DNA of 64,000 nt from Bolinopsis microptera (GCF_026151205.1 NC_087084.1:4085538-4149537), one strand, 5' to 3'; shown: positions 10,301 through 25,300, counted from the first letter of the stretch. Notes: generated by a model not told the origin, from the letters alone. Program-made: numbers and translations.

Positions 10301-13300
10301 AAACCAGTACTGCTGAGTTTTAAAATATCTGTCGTTCAGTAGACTTGTTAGAACTGATGTGTTGAAAAAACGGTCTGTAAAAGTAGTTTTGCGCGCGGTT
10401 CTGTAAAGAATTAGACAGTGTTTTTATGTTTTTAACATATTTAACATATTTAAATTACTGATTTAAATGTTTTTGTATGGCTGTTTTTCTAAACTGCAAG
10501 CTTGTCAGGACGGAGTCGGGAGTTATGTTTGGAATGTATCACACATGGTAAACGTGGTTACCGCGCTGTAAAATTATACTTTCTGTTCTTATTTTTCAAA
10601 CGAAAAGCGTCGATGAATTGCAGATGGAAGTTTAAAATTTAAATAACAGCTACGGGTTGCTTTTGTTAGTGGTGGAAGTTTGTGACGTCACGTGGCTGTT
10701 CTATGTAACGTAGTTAAACCAATTTATATTCCAAATTGCGATCGGATAGTTTAATCTCGGGGCAATCAGTAATTATGCATGTGGATTATAATAATATGTT
10801 CATTATCTGATTTTCTTATTATTATATATATATAAATATATAATGGTATTACTGGTTGGCCTTGTTCCATATTATACTGTACAATAGATAATTTATAATA
10901 CTGATGGGATATTATAATGCATTATCATTGTATTGATATACTTATGCATTATGTTATACGCAAAGTTAATATTATATACATAAGATAAGAGAATATTATA
11001 TTATTATATAATAATCAATCTTACTGCCGGCGCCTGTAACTTCGTTATCTAACCTGTGCGTTAGTGTGACCCTCAACTTTGAGGACTCAATTGTTGTACG
11101 AAACCCTCAATTATTGCTGTTAACGAACCAGGTGCCCCACAATTGTGTGTACTATGTACTATGTAGGTATCTGTAGAAAACATGCAGAGTCAGAGTTAGT
11201 GAGTTACACGTGCTTTAGATTTAGTAAATAACTACCTGTAAAATGAGGAACGAATTACAATATCAATGGGGCACGAACTGTGTACATGTCTGTGTACATG
11301 TCTGTGTACAGGTCTGTGTACAGGTCTGTGTACAGGTCTGTGTACAGGTCTGTGTACAGGTCTGTGTACATGTCTGTGTACAGGTATGTGTACAGGTCTG
11401 TGTACAGGTCTGTGTACAGGTCTGTGTACAGGTCTGTGTACAGGTCTGTGTACAGGTCTGTGTACAGGTCTGTGTACAGGTCTGTGTACAGGTCTGTGTA
11501 CAGGTCTGTGTACAGGTCTGTGTACAGGTCTGTGTACAGGTCTGTGTACAGGTCTGTGTACAGGTCTGTGTACAGGTCTGTGTACAGGTCTGTGTACAGG
11601 TCTGTGTACAGGTCTGTGTACAGGTCTGTGTACAGGTCTGTGTACAGGTCTGTGTACAGGTCTGTGTACAGGTCTGTACACTGCAACTGGTCTGTGATTC
11701 CGTGTACAGGGTACAGGGTGTACGGTTACACACAATAAGTTTAAACCCCTCCAACTTCCTCTAATCTCCTTCCTTCACTATTTTCTGAAGCATATGCTTA
11801 TGGTATAAGTTTAATACCAGTCTAGAATACTCATTCTAGACTGGCTATAGCCTATAGGGGTGGTTACTAGGGTGGTAACACTATAGGGGTGGTTACTAGG
11901 GTGGTAACACCTAAAATTACTAGTATAGAAAGGAAAAATCGGGCTACCTGGGTATAGCCACTCTGGTAATTAAATAAAACAATAATATAGAATAATATTA
12001 TATTATCTTCCTGAATAATGGAATAATTTGTCTTATAAAATTGTTGATTCAAATAAACATTTTTTTTCCTTAGAATTTGTCGTTTTCTTGACTATTTCCT
12101 ATTCAGGTATCTGGAAGCATGTTGCTCGAGAAGAGTATGGAACGTTCAGGTTAACGGCTGATGACAATACTTCTGGGGATCTGTTTGCAAACATGGCGTG
12201 AGTTAACATATTTAACATATTTAACACATTACTTAAACTACTAATTTAACAGTTAACACATTTTGCTGCAACATCACAATTCACATTGTTGCCCTGTAAC
12301 AGTTACCACTCTATCACGGCTTGGGTGAATTCTTGAGTGCTATATTGTCTGGTATATATGTATTATAAACGTTGAGTAACGGGCCGCTGGATCATGAATT
12401 AATCGAAGCGAACTGAACTTTAGTGTACTGTTCTTTATTATCCATTTAATGAAATCTTTATGTAATTATTATATTATGCAATTATATAATTATGTAATTA
12501 TGTAATTATGTAATTATGTAATTATGTAATTATTGATTAATTATTGACAATTTACAGTAAATTACCTGCCTTATAAAAGTGTTACACATGGAACTTAGGT
12601 TTTTATTTCTATTTTACCAGCACGTTAAGAGTAAGGATTAAGGAATGCAGTGTATCAGTAAAACCTTACTACGTAAGTGTAGTAAAGGTGTAGTAAAGGT
12701 GTAGTAAAGGTGAAGTTAAAACCTTACTACCCAGAGGGATAGTAAAATAATTACGCCTGTAGCGTAGAAACCTATGTACAGTCTAGCATACATTTTCCTG
12801 AAAAACATGTTATTATTTTTTATCAATAAACTTTCAAAATGTTTACAAATACATCATTTTATTTCAAAGAAAATTCGCCGAATGACCTTACATGCCTTGA
12901 CAAGTGACCGAGTGTAAACAAAAATAATATTATATAATGTTATATGTATAAACAGTTTGACGTGATCATATTGATTAGATAAAAGTAACAAGCATTCCGT
13001 TACACGAATTTGAAAAATGTTTCTGCAACTCTCGAGAAAACTTGTATGCATTATTAGTCTGAAACGAAAAAGATACCAATTCATTACCATGGTTACCATG
13101 GTAAATGGCCTATTATCATCCTGGTAAAATCCTAGTAATACCAGTACAGTCTAGTCATACCAATACAGTCTAAAACTGACGAAATAACCAGTTCACAGTT
13201 ATGGAACTTAACCTTGTGAGCTATAATTAACCTGTCACAAACAACAAGATCCCACTACTGCATGATATTATAGTCTACAATCTGTAAACACTATAGTGAT

Positions 13301-16300
13301 ATTAAAATATTTGATGTCCAGTGTATTATTTTATGTAGTAAATGTAATAATATAGTTCAGGGTTATTGTAATAAAAAGAATCAATATTATTGAGAACATG
13401 TACCATCACATTATAATACATTGATATAAATTAATGTGAATAATGTTGTGTAGTTAAGGTGTAGTTAAGGTGTAGTTTTTATACAGTGTATAATATTATT
13501 GTGTAGTTAAGGTTCTAAAAATTACATTTTATAGGATTAGTGTTTAGTTAGATATGTAGTTATAACTTTAAATTCCTCATGTAATTAAGCTGTAGTTAAG
13601 GTGTAGTTAACTGTGTATTGTGTAACCCTGTACCTTAACCTGGTTGCTATGGTAATAAAGCTATAAAGGTATGTATTTTAGTAGGTCTCCAGGAAGCGTG
13701 TATTATCGGTAATATTGAGGTAAGTTACAAAGTACCTTTACTGGTTGTAGTACCGAATACTGTGCCACTTTACTTGGTGACAAACACATACTTCCTATTT
13801 ACTTCCACCTGTAAAATAACTAACAATTGGTTATGTTTTACCAAATGGTAAAATCTTTTAACATCTGATGAGAATTACGGGAGTTGATCGTAAAACCATC
13901 ATAGTACATATTATATTAGAGTATTAGCACTGATGACTGATGACTGATGACTGATCTATCAGTCGCGGAAATAAATGAGCTCTAAAGTCTAAACGATGTA
14001 TTCTGATATTTACCATACTATGATTTGGTTAAACTTTACGGATCAGGGTCACTATAAGTAGACCACCCGACTGGATGTTCCAGTTAAACAATTAAACAGT
14101 TAAACAATTAAACAATTAAACAATTAAACAATTAAACAATTAAACAATTAAACAATTAATGGGAACAAGGAGATACTATTGATTTTGTGCAACCTAGAGT
14201 AGGAAGTTTATAGGGGACTTCATGATATGTATTCAGTAGCATTCATGAACAACACTATCTCAATGAATGTGCCTCAGACAGATTTCCTATCTAAGAGTTG
14301 AAGTGACGTGTGAATATACTAAGTATGGCAACAGAAGCCAAACTAGGGTCGGACCAATTAGGGCCGATAACATACATCAGGCCTTTTTTATAATTCAATT
14401 GTTTGATTAGAGTTGAACAGTTCGTACGCTACTCATTTGAAAACGTATCACTTGTCAATACTTTAATACTCTGGGGATCTAAAGTGTCTTATTGTGTTAA
14501 ATATCGAACTTATTATAATAACTAGTGTTACCCTTGCCTACGGCCGGGACTTCACTATTGTACATAGTTGAAATGCAAAAGTATAAACCCGCCTATTACA
14601 TTCGAAAACACGGTGCGAAAGTATGAACTCGCTCAGTTCAAACATACCACAATTTAATTCTGAGTCCCCCTCACGTATCTAATACTAGTAATATTTGATA
14701 ACTTAATTAAGGCTTACGCAATCTTGATTGTCTTATAAAATATATTATTTTGTACATGTTATTGTAGTGTACCAATATAATATGAACCTGCAGTCTGCAC
14801 ACAGATATTGAACTGTAGGTTAGTCCAACTGCTAGGTTGCTTACTTTAGTTCAACATAACAATAATACTCCAGCAACTTACAAACTGTACATTAGATACA
14901 TGTACTGATATTTACAGTTAGTTGTTACACTCACTAATCGTTGTAAGGTACTCCGTGAGGGACAGTGCAGATATAATATACTTGTTAAATACCACGCCTA
15001 TCTTACGAGATAGAAGATAATATGATAAGACAACGTCATGATAATTAGTGCTATTAATTAGTGTTATTAATTAGTTGTCTACAAGTAAGTTTACTAATTG
15101 TCATAGAAGTTTATTTAGATCCGCTCGGTCTAAATAAAACACTTTTGAAAAAGATAAAAAGTGTTTATCTTTTTATTTATACTTTACACGACAGACATAC
15201 CAGTTTATTTTCGTAAGCACGTAGCACTCAACAGCCAAGGTATTATTGTATTATAATTATCACGTCAAAGCAGTTGATATTGATAATATAAACTCCTATT
15301 CTTACTAACTATATAATTATCACGACAAAGCAGTTGATAATAAACTTCTATTCTTTCTAATTGTCGCGACAATTAGTCGATTATAAGCGATTATTTTTTG
15401 AACCGTTTATAATCGTAAAAAAATCGATTATAAACGGTTTTTTTAAAGCGCCGAAAAAGCGCCCGATAAGCGATTATCAGCGCCGATAATAAAATTTCGT
15501 TTATGGAAACTTGCCTCTAATTATATAATTATCACGACAAAGCAGTTGATATAAACCACTATTCTCTCAATAAGTCAATTTTACTGAATTTATTTGACGT
15601 TTGTTAAAGTTATTTAAGGTATATTTTTAAGTGTATATTAGCAGCCGCTCTTCGTGCTGGAGCTGATACGATTGAATCATGAATGTCTTCTAATACCTTA
15701 TTCTAGCCTCATTCTATTTTCTAGCCTCATTCTATTTTCTAGCCTCATTCTATTTTCTAACCTCATTCTATTTTCTAACCTCATTATATTTTCTAACCTC
15801 ATTATATTTCTAGCCTCATTTTACCTCGCTCTCATCTAAGTGAAGCCTCACTGCTTATAGATAGATGAATAAATTCTAGATAAATAAATAAATTCTAGTA
15901 TTTTTTACAACCTCCGACATTAAAAATGATCCTAAGATATCATTTAAGTCATTCAAGCGAGACTTAGTGTGGAAATATCTAATATCGAATTCTCTCCGTA
16001 TTAAAGTAGTGGAACTACTACTACAGCTGAGCAAACTGTGCGGAGGATGGAATTGTGACGTCATCTCATCTTACTAACACAAGAATTAAAGTTGTTATAA
16101 CTTATAATATAAGATCAGTAAACAGAAAGTACACAACTATTTACATAATTTTATAGTTCCTACTGAATCTCATAATGAACCATTGTTAGATTCTTGCTCA
16201 ATACTAATTATCAGTATAATTTTCATGTGATGTTAATCTCTGCAAAACCTTTGTTTACGTTACTTACATGCCTTGAGAAAAGTTTATTGTACAGACAACA

Positions 16301-19300
16301 TGCAATTTTGTGCTGATATATTCGTATCAGTTTGTCCACAAAAAACGTGCATGTACAGTTAAATTTATCTTGTGCAGGCAACAAGGTTACCAGGTTACCA
16401 GGTTACCAGGTTAAGGGTCCTTACCTCACTCTAACCTCACTCTTACCTCGCTCTAACCTCACTCTTACCTCGCTCTAACCTCACTCTAACCTCACTCTTA
16501 CCTCGCTCTAACCTCACTCTTACCTCGCTCTAACCTCACTCTTACCTCACTCTTACCTCACTCTTACCTCGCTCTTACCTCACTCTAACCTCACTCTAAC
16601 CTCACTCTTACCTGGCCTCACTCTTACCTCACTCTTACCTCACTCTAACCTCACTCTAACCTCACTCTTACCTCACTCTAACCTCACTCTTACCTCGCTC
16701 TAACCTCACTCTAACCTCGCTCTAACCTCACTCTAACCTCACTCTAACCTCACTCTTACCTCACTCTAACCTCACTCTTACCTCACTCTTACCTCACTCT
16801 AACCTCACTCTTACCTCACTCTAACCTCACTCTTACCTCACTCTTACCTCACTCTAACCTCACTCTAACCTCACTCTTACCTCGCTCTAACCTCACTCTA
16901 ACCTCACTCTAACCTCACCCCCCTCAGAACGTACACAAGTGATCTAGTACACGAACTAACCAACATAACACTGGTTCTGTGTTTACTGTGTGTAGCTACT
17001 GCTTGGTTCTTTCCTCGTATCAGAACTGTAAGTTTACTTTAATTAACTAATTATCTTAATGGTTGATAATTAATGATTAATTAATTGATAAGATTTTTTG
17101 TGGATTTAAGTTTTCGCTTATGCTATTCATATTGTTAATCTGTATTGACTGAAAGGGTGTTTTAATCGATGCCCGATAATTTTATTAATTAACTAATTAT
17201 CTAATAGTAATAGCTTAATTAACAGGTAGTGTACGTGTACGTAGCAAACATATTTGTGTACATGATGTTCTTCTGTAACCAAGCCAACATTGATCACTCA
17301 AGAGAGCTCATGAAGGGTGTAGTAAGTATTTTAAACTTTTAATTTCTTAATTACTTTTATTAATGTCTTAATTAACCAATTAGTTAGTTTATGAGAAACT
17401 TATTTTTTGACGTATTAATTCACAATTTTTCCGTATACTACTGTACTTGCTAAATGCTATTACGACATAATTAATTAATTCTTAATTAATGAAAGTAAAG
17501 TAAAGTTAAGTAAATTAATGCAAGTAAAGTGCACTATAATCGTGCAAACCTTCTTAATTTCTTAGATTCATTTAAAATTTAGTTACCTCCACATTGCTGT
17601 GACTTGCGAACGAAGTTGGTTTTTTTTTCTTCTTAAAATTGGAATCTCTTATGTTTTTTTTGTGATTTCCTTGAGATACGAAGAGAACGGTATGCCTAGT
17701 GTTAATCAACAGAGATACTATCCTTCCAAATCTGGTGCTAAAATCAAACTGATGAATAACAAAGATGGCAAAACATAAAACAAATAACATTTAGCGAATT
17801 GCTAATAATATTATAATAATTCAGGTTTAGTAATACATACATATTTAAGATTCTTTAAAACCAATCGTGCGTTACCACTTAACTTGCCTATAGAGAACAT
17901 GACGATGGTAAATTGCCACGGTTAAATGTTCATCATTTTCTCAAATACTAGAGAAAACATATGTTGATTACTCTTATAATTAGACTCGGAGAATAATGCT
18001 ATTTTTAGCATCTCTTGGTTTTTAAACAGTGAACACTGTTTAAGCGAAAAATATCTGTTTTTATTGCAAATCCTTATCAGATTTCAAAATATTAAAAACA
18101 TGTAATAGCCAAAATGAATTGTTTAGATATCCAAAGATAACCTCAAATAATATGAAATAAACATCTGTTATGTACGCGTACGCTATTAAATAGAATTAGA
18201 AGTCCCTTCGATTAAAATCAACAAAACTGTTTATTCAGATTTCATAATATAATTACCAGCTGTAGTGATATGATATATATAAGGGATGATATGCTGATGT
18301 TTCAGTTGAACATCCCTTATTGTCGCCATGGCAGCCATATCTTCACCTTGGGTGGATGTCTGGATAGGAGTCTTGGTAGTTTTTATTCATTTGCGGCAAT
18401 GCATGTCATTTCTGGCTCTGAGATTAACCTTGACTTTGTGATAATCACTTCTTGCAGTGAAAATTCAGTCTCTAACTTTAATAAACAGTTCACTTTCTTT
18501 TCTTAAATCGAGTATTTCTTTCTCCTCGCTTTTTGATCGTTTGTCCGTAAACGCCGTTATATCAAAAGTTTAATAAAGCCTAACCGTTTCAGTTGTCCAG
18601 CTCTTAATATAGAAAACTATTAAACAATAACTGATAAATAGCCAGCTAGAACTACTTGCGGTATTGAAAAGATATGTTACAGGGTTTAGGTCTAATTCAG
18701 TGATCTTGACACATCACAGGCATTTCATCCTAACATTTCAGGAAATGTGCCGATAAAGTCAACATAATCAACAGTATCAACAGTATAGAAATCTAATGGC
18801 ACGTCTTATAGAACTGCTACTGATTGTGGTAGTCTCAGTTCACAGTTTTGAAGACACCGTAAAAGATCGGAGCGGTTCCTTAAAGGATAAAACAGGACAA
18901 CATGCATCAAACATGAAAGTTCCTAATAATCCAGGTGAAAACAGGATGGGTGCAGCGGGGGATCTCTACCATATGAACGAGAAGGACGCGCATTTAATCT
19001 TCTAGTTCCTTTCATGGAAAAAAGAGACAGCATCTTCGTTTGTGGTTGCCATGAAGATGACGGGGCTCTAGTCGAATCCTCAGATGTGATAGTCGACATC
19101 ACTGCACAAGAGGGAAGAAAAATAGTCTTCTTAAAAAAGACTAAAAGTAAAGACTTGTTAGCTCAAATTAAAATGGAAGAGGGGGAGAAGACGATGTCTT
19201 GTTCTCATGTGGAGCGGGAAAGTGGCGGGTTGGGGGAACAGCCGGGACTAGAAAACATGTTAGCTGATTTGGAAAATAGGAAAACAAAAAGTGGGTTCGT

Positions 19301-22300
19301 GCTGATTGAGAAGAAGGTTCCAGATAATGGTGAGGGAAATCCTGGACAGAAGTTTGATAGACGTGGAAAAGAATGATACAGCAATCGTTATTTTGACACT
19401 GTGGTAAACTACAAGGAGAAGTGGAATATGGAACAGACAATGATATGTATTTTTCTATGGACAAAGTTGCGATGAAGCTTTAACAAATTTAAGAACTTTT
19501 TACTTGATTAAATATGACCAATAGTGCTGTCCAAAATATGAAGTGAGATTCTCTAAAAATAATGCCCCGTTCTCAATTTTACGTTAATTATCAAATTAAT
19601 TTTAGCTAGTCGATCTTTACCATTAAATTATACATTATACCAGTATTTCTTCTTCTTCGTAGGGGGCTGTAGTCAGGGTTACCACTATAAGATAGAGCAT
19701 TGGAACCCTGTGCTTACCCCGGTAAAATATTTATTAGTGGAAAAAAGTTAAACTTTGTTTTTTCCACATTTGGTGAACCGTTTAGTTATTATATACCAGT
19801 ATTATACATTATGTATGTATTCTTCAAATTGATAGATCATTAATCAAGATTCAATTTAGAGTTTTATCAAAATAAGGCAGACAGGAAGATGTGTGACAGA
19901 ATCTGAAGACATTCCATGAACATTCCTCACTTTTCCTATCTTATAACTATAATACTGATTATCACATGAGCGATAGTACCTAGCAACAGAAACTCACCCA
20001 GATGATATGCTGTTCTAACATGGCTTCACTGCTCACTTGTCCCTGATATTGTACGTTGATTGTACAGACTTACTACACCATTATAATATGTTAAATTAGT
20101 TAAACTGCCCTAAACTTCGAAGGAAAGTTGTTAAAAACCAACATATTATGCAAATCAGATAAATGATTTGGTTAAATTAAGTTTGGCGTTAACAGAGATA
20201 TTCCACGTTCAATGACTCGGTTAATCTTGCACAGTTTGATCTGGAAGCCTTTTAAGTTCATAAATTTCTGGCATATTCGTTACATTCTTGAAGTATTCCG
20301 ACAGCACTAAATCTACTAATAATCTCTAAATTACGTAGAAGACTCGAGTCTTGGCTTGATTCCAACTCACCTTTTTCTGAGTGGGTCAACTGTGACACTT
20401 CGGGGGTTGCTATATTGATAGGGGAGGAATGGCGCAAAGGAGCACATTCACTGGTAAATGCCTATCACATCACTTAGCAATTTGCTTCCTTTCGCTATTC
20501 ATTTAATTACCAAGTACACTCATTTTAATGATTTCATATTATTGTGACGAAATTTTCATGTTATGTAAACCTAATGATTTAACTTAATAATCTTAATTCC
20601 CGTAGCTATAGAGTCGTAGGGCGGAATATAAGGACCCGGCATGTTTTTTTTAATCGGATTTGAATTATCCTTAACTTAGCTCTGTTAGAAAGTTGCTATT
20701 TTTCAGTATGAGTGCAATTTCAAATACTAATAATGGCTAACAAATTTCAAATATTTAAAATGGTTAACATTTAAAAAGCTAAAGCCTAAATGAATGTTGC
20801 TGTAAAATGAGGGATGAAAAAAGACAATAAAAAGTGTCTCATTTGAAAGTTTACACTTCACGTTTAAAAGTTTGCACTTCACGGTATCTGCGTCCAGCAA
20901 TTCGAGGAACAGGGAGAGAACAGCAGAGATAAAGCGTGGTTAAATTATTTGTGGATTGTACTTGATTTATTTTGGAAGTTGGCACAAATTTTGATTATAA
21001 AAGGTTATTCTGGCGTATATGGCTTACTCTTTGGACAACAAAAAAATCTTGATCGACCATCATAAAACGTTCTATCATTACAGAGAATGTTTTAAGTGGC
21101 CTACCTTAAGCGTCAGTTTTAGGCCCCTTATTATTTATGTTGTGCTTAAAGGATCTGGTGAACATGTACACTGTACATAGTTGAGTTGTCAACAATTTCC
21201 CGGTTGCTACAAATCTCCGAGGATATTGGTCATTTTACCATGACCTCAACCAAGTCAATGCATGGCATATTATCACTCCATTAGCACTCCATTAGCTCCT
21301 CATTAACTGGTTAAGATTGTGAAACATTCTACACGAGACTTCATCAACTGATTAAGTCTGACAGAATCTCTGATAGCAACGACTCTAATATTATATTCCT
21401 TCCTTTATGTATCTCAGTACATTTATCACGTTACATTAACATGATATTACTCACGTAAGTGTCATTGTGGACAGTCTGTTCATGCATGTTCAGTTTTTCA
21501 TTCAATATTTTCGTTGACGTGTCGTGATTCAGTTGTTACAATAACGAACGTTTCGTCAGCTCGCATTGAGAGCAAAAATCGGATAATTTACGTCTGGCGC
21601 GAACGCCAAACGTACTCTTTATGTGAAGCTAGGCGCCAGTTTTTCGTGAGACCCGCGCCGCGCCGCGCGCTTGAATTGATTGCCGCTCCGATCCAGTTGC
21701 ATGATTCGATATACACGTACATGCGCTGCTGCAGGCTGCATGCATCATGTCCATGCACGTGGAGCTAGGAAGTGAAAATTAAAGAGAAAATATCAGTAAA
21801 CAAATTAATGGGTAAGCACAATGATCTGTAGCGGTGAAATCTTAACTTAGGATGCGTTCTAACAGAACTAACTATCACCTCGGTTTAACTAACTATTATT
21901 AACTAACTAACTATTATGAACTTACTAAACATTACAGCTGGAACGGTTCTGGATGCAGTCCAACATCCCTGTCAGTATTCTAGCCGGGTGTGGTATTTGG
22001 TGTCTGTACTCTCCGATAAAAGGAAAATGCAGCAGTCTTGGAACTGTGTTATACTATGGGTTGGGAGTTGGTGCTCTGATTATGGGAGCTTATCAAATTG
22101 TAAGTATAAACTTCAGCTTAGGTAACAGGTCCCTTCCTTGGGGACCCGTCTTTTGACTAGAAAAATGTATCTTATTAATCAATACCAGAAAAAACAAGGT
22201 TCAAATAATTTGTCACCTTTCCGTGATTATACCCTTGTCAATATGTCTGGCTGACATTTCCTCTCACACAGCGAGAAAACTACACAATATGTGACATGAG

Positions 22301-25300
22301 CAGTAACTTAATCATGAGGGATTACGGAAGGAAACTCCTGGACGCTCTCCCTGCAAACGGAGTTCTTCTAGTTGAGGGGGACATGCCATCCCTTACATCC
22401 AGGTTATTAATTAGTTATTTATAGTAGTTAATTAATATTAGTTATTACCAATTTTCGAAAACTCCCTTCGGCTGATTACGTAATATTATGTGAAAGACCA
22501 TTTATTTAATTTTATAGAGCTAGTACGAGTCACGAGACATCAGATATGTATTAAAGATAAAATAGATTAGTCACTGCGTGTCTGTATTGATAATAATTAA
22601 TATTAAATTAGTAGGTAATTATTAATTAATTAATTAACTACTTGTGTTTAAGGTATTTGCGGTACTGTGAGAATTACAGACCGGATGTGGATGTTGTGGA
22701 TCAAGAACTAATTGGGTTTAATTGGTACAAACCAATGCACAAACACAACTTTAGGCACTACACTTTCCCTTACGACAGGTAACTAATTTAACTAATTGCC
22801 CATCCAAATTATTAGTTACTAGCAGGAACCCGTATAACCCTAAAATGGTGTCAAGACTCAAGAGACTAAAATAATTATTACCTATTTAATTCGCGTTTTT
22901 GACACCACTTGGGGGTCCAAATTTTGGGCTCTAAAACTCTTATTCCTTGGCCAATTTTTTATTTTTTCATGCTGATTTGAAAAGCATAAAAGCATTTGAC
23001 CCAGTCAAAAAAGTTTCAGTTGTATATCTTTTACGGTTTTTGCGGAAAGTCGCGTTAAAGTTGATGCCGTGGTGTCAGTAAAATGGCACAGATATATATA
23101 TATATATCGTCTCGCTTTATATATAGTAAGATGTAACTAATTAAAATAATTTGATTATCATGGAGACAAAGTTTACCAGTTTTGGCTATTTCTTAATACA
23201 TAAAAGTGCAATACTGACAGTGATTATTATATTGCAATACTGACGGTGACTATATAGTGCAATACTGACTGTGATTATATAGTGCAATACTGACGGTGAT
23301 TATATAGTGCAATACTGACGGTGGGTTCGGATAATCATCAGCTGGTAATTATGCCAGCTGTCAAGGCCAGTTTAGGAACTAACACACAAGAGACGCGAAA
23401 TCTCGAGGTTCTGGGATCATTCCCCAGTTGTCCCAAGTTTTTCAGAATTAATCATCACATATAGACAGCATGAGAGTAGGCCTGGCCATCTCGAAGTGAT
23501 AATAATAATTAAAATGTTTCGCAGATTGGCAATTGATCGGTGTAGTTGGTGTTGTACACACTGCACTGATAATGATATCACGTTGAACGTGTAATGTAAA
23601 TATAGTGTGGATACATGCGAATATATATTCTAAATAACTGATAAATGATATTCCACACAAAGCATGAAATTGAGCTGTATATGAGTGGTGATTTCGCTCT
23701 GAGAATCAGGGTCAGTAGCTCAATTGGTAGAGCAAGAGACGCGAAATCTCGAGGTTCTGGGATCATTCCCCAGTTGTCCCAAGTTTTTCAGAATTAATCA
23801 TCACATATAGACAGCATGAGAGTAGGCCTGGCCATCTCGAAGTGATAATAATAATTAAAATGTTTCGCAGATTGGCAATTGATCGGTGTAGTTGGTGTTG
23901 TACACACATTATATCACGTTGAACGTGTAATGTAAATATAGTGTGGATACATGCGAATATATATTCTAAATAACTGATAACACACAACTCTTCAGAGAGG
24001 TTTACTTTAAGAACGTGCTGGCACGTAAAGGTGACAACATTCCTTTTTCTTACAACTTCCAGACGGTATTTGATGTACACACTCAAGCTGGGTGAGTTTA
24101 AACATTTTTTGGTGAAGGAGGGGAGAGACGAGGGAATGGATGAGCGGGGGAGTGGGGGGGGGGGGGGGGGCGGGGGAGACGAGGGAATGGAGGAGCGGGG
24201 GAGTGGGGGGGGCCGGGATAGACGAAGGAATGGAGGAGCGGGGGAGTGGGGGGGGGCGGGGGAGACGAGGGAAAGGGAATGGAGGAGCGGGGGAGCGGGG
24301 GAGTGGGGGGGGGCGGGGGAGACGAGGGAATGGAGGGGCGGGGGAGTGGGGGGGCGGGAGAGACGAGGGAATGGAGGAGCGGGGGAGTGGGGGGGGCGGG
24401 GGAGACGAGGGAAAGGGAATGGAGGAGCGGGGGAGTGGGGGGGGCGGGAGAGACGAGGGAATGGAGGAGCGGGGGAGTGGGGGGGGGGCGGGGGAGTGGG
24501 GGGGGGGCGGGAGAGACGAGGGAATGGAGGAGCGGGGGAGTGGGGGGGGCGGGATAGACGAGGGAATGGAGGAGCGGGGGAGTGGGGGGGGGGCGGGGGA
24601 GACGAGGGAATGGAGGAGCGGGGGAGTGGGGGGGGGGGCGGGGGAGACGAGGGAATGGAGGAGCAGGGGAGTGGGGGGGGCGGGGGAGACGAGGGAATGG
24701 AGGAGCGGGGGAGTGGGGGGGGGGCGGGGGAGACGAGGGAATGGAGGAGCGGGGGAGTGGGGGGGGCGGGGGAGACGAGGGAATGGAGGAGCGGGGGAGT
24801 GGGGGGGGGCGGGGGAGACGAGGGAATGGAGGAGCGGGGGAGTGGGGGGGAGACGAGGGAATGGAGGAGCGGGGGAGTGGGGGGGGCGGGGGAGACGAGG
24901 GAATGGAGGAGCGGGGGAGTGGGGGGGGGCGGGAGAGACGAGGGAATGGAGGAGCGGGGGGGCGGGGGAGACGAGGGAATGGAGGAGCGGGGGAGTGGGG
25001 GGGGGGGGCGGGGGAGACGAGGGAATGGAGGAGCGGGGGAGTGGGGGGGGGAGACGAGGGAATGGAGGAGCGGGGGAGTGGGGGGGGGCGGGGGAGACGA
25101 GGGAATGGAGGAGCGGGGGAGTGGGGGGGCGGGGGAGACGAGGGAATGGAGGAGCGAGGGAGTGGGGGGGGCGGGGGAGACGAGGGAATGGAGGAGCGGG
25201 GGAGTGGGGGGCGGGGAGGGAGGGAGTGGGGGTGGGGGGAGCGAGGGAGTGGGGGGCGAGGGAGGGAGAGAGCATCTTCTTGATACTGCATGATTCATGC

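Larger units (their letters stand above)
9111..12106. other. TMEM260 intron 6
   Basis: Three-kilobase intron. It holds a 10-bp repeat (9258-9310), a small block of the 22-bp satellite (10106-10241), a 12-bp minisatellite (11280-11681) and a duplicated 29-bp unit (11824-11912). Between these I see only AT-rich sequence with no coding or RNA signal. Confidence 0.7.
12198..16927. other. TMEM260 intron 7
   Basis: A 4.7-kb intron, mostly AT-rich. Contents recognised: TAATTATG-type repeat (12474-12535), AAACAATT repeat (14093-14159), a triplicated ~50-bp motif with a hairpin (15235-15560), an 18-bp minisatellite (15699-15825) and a long pyrimidine minisatellite before the acceptor (16430-16921). 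A fragment near 14524-14650 (ACTAGTGTTACCC...CCTACGGCCGGGA) is related to sequence near 35820-36150. No gene is seen. Confidence 0.7.

Noticed and set aside
18270-18506. 78-codon ORF in TMEM260 intron 9
   Set aside because: No codon or domain signal, no splice context; length expected by chance.
23763-25298. Long Pro/Ser-rich and Gly-rich open frames (up to 511 codons)
   Set aside because: They arise from the G-rich minisatellite, are open in several frames at once, and overlap TMEM260 exon 13 and the SINE.
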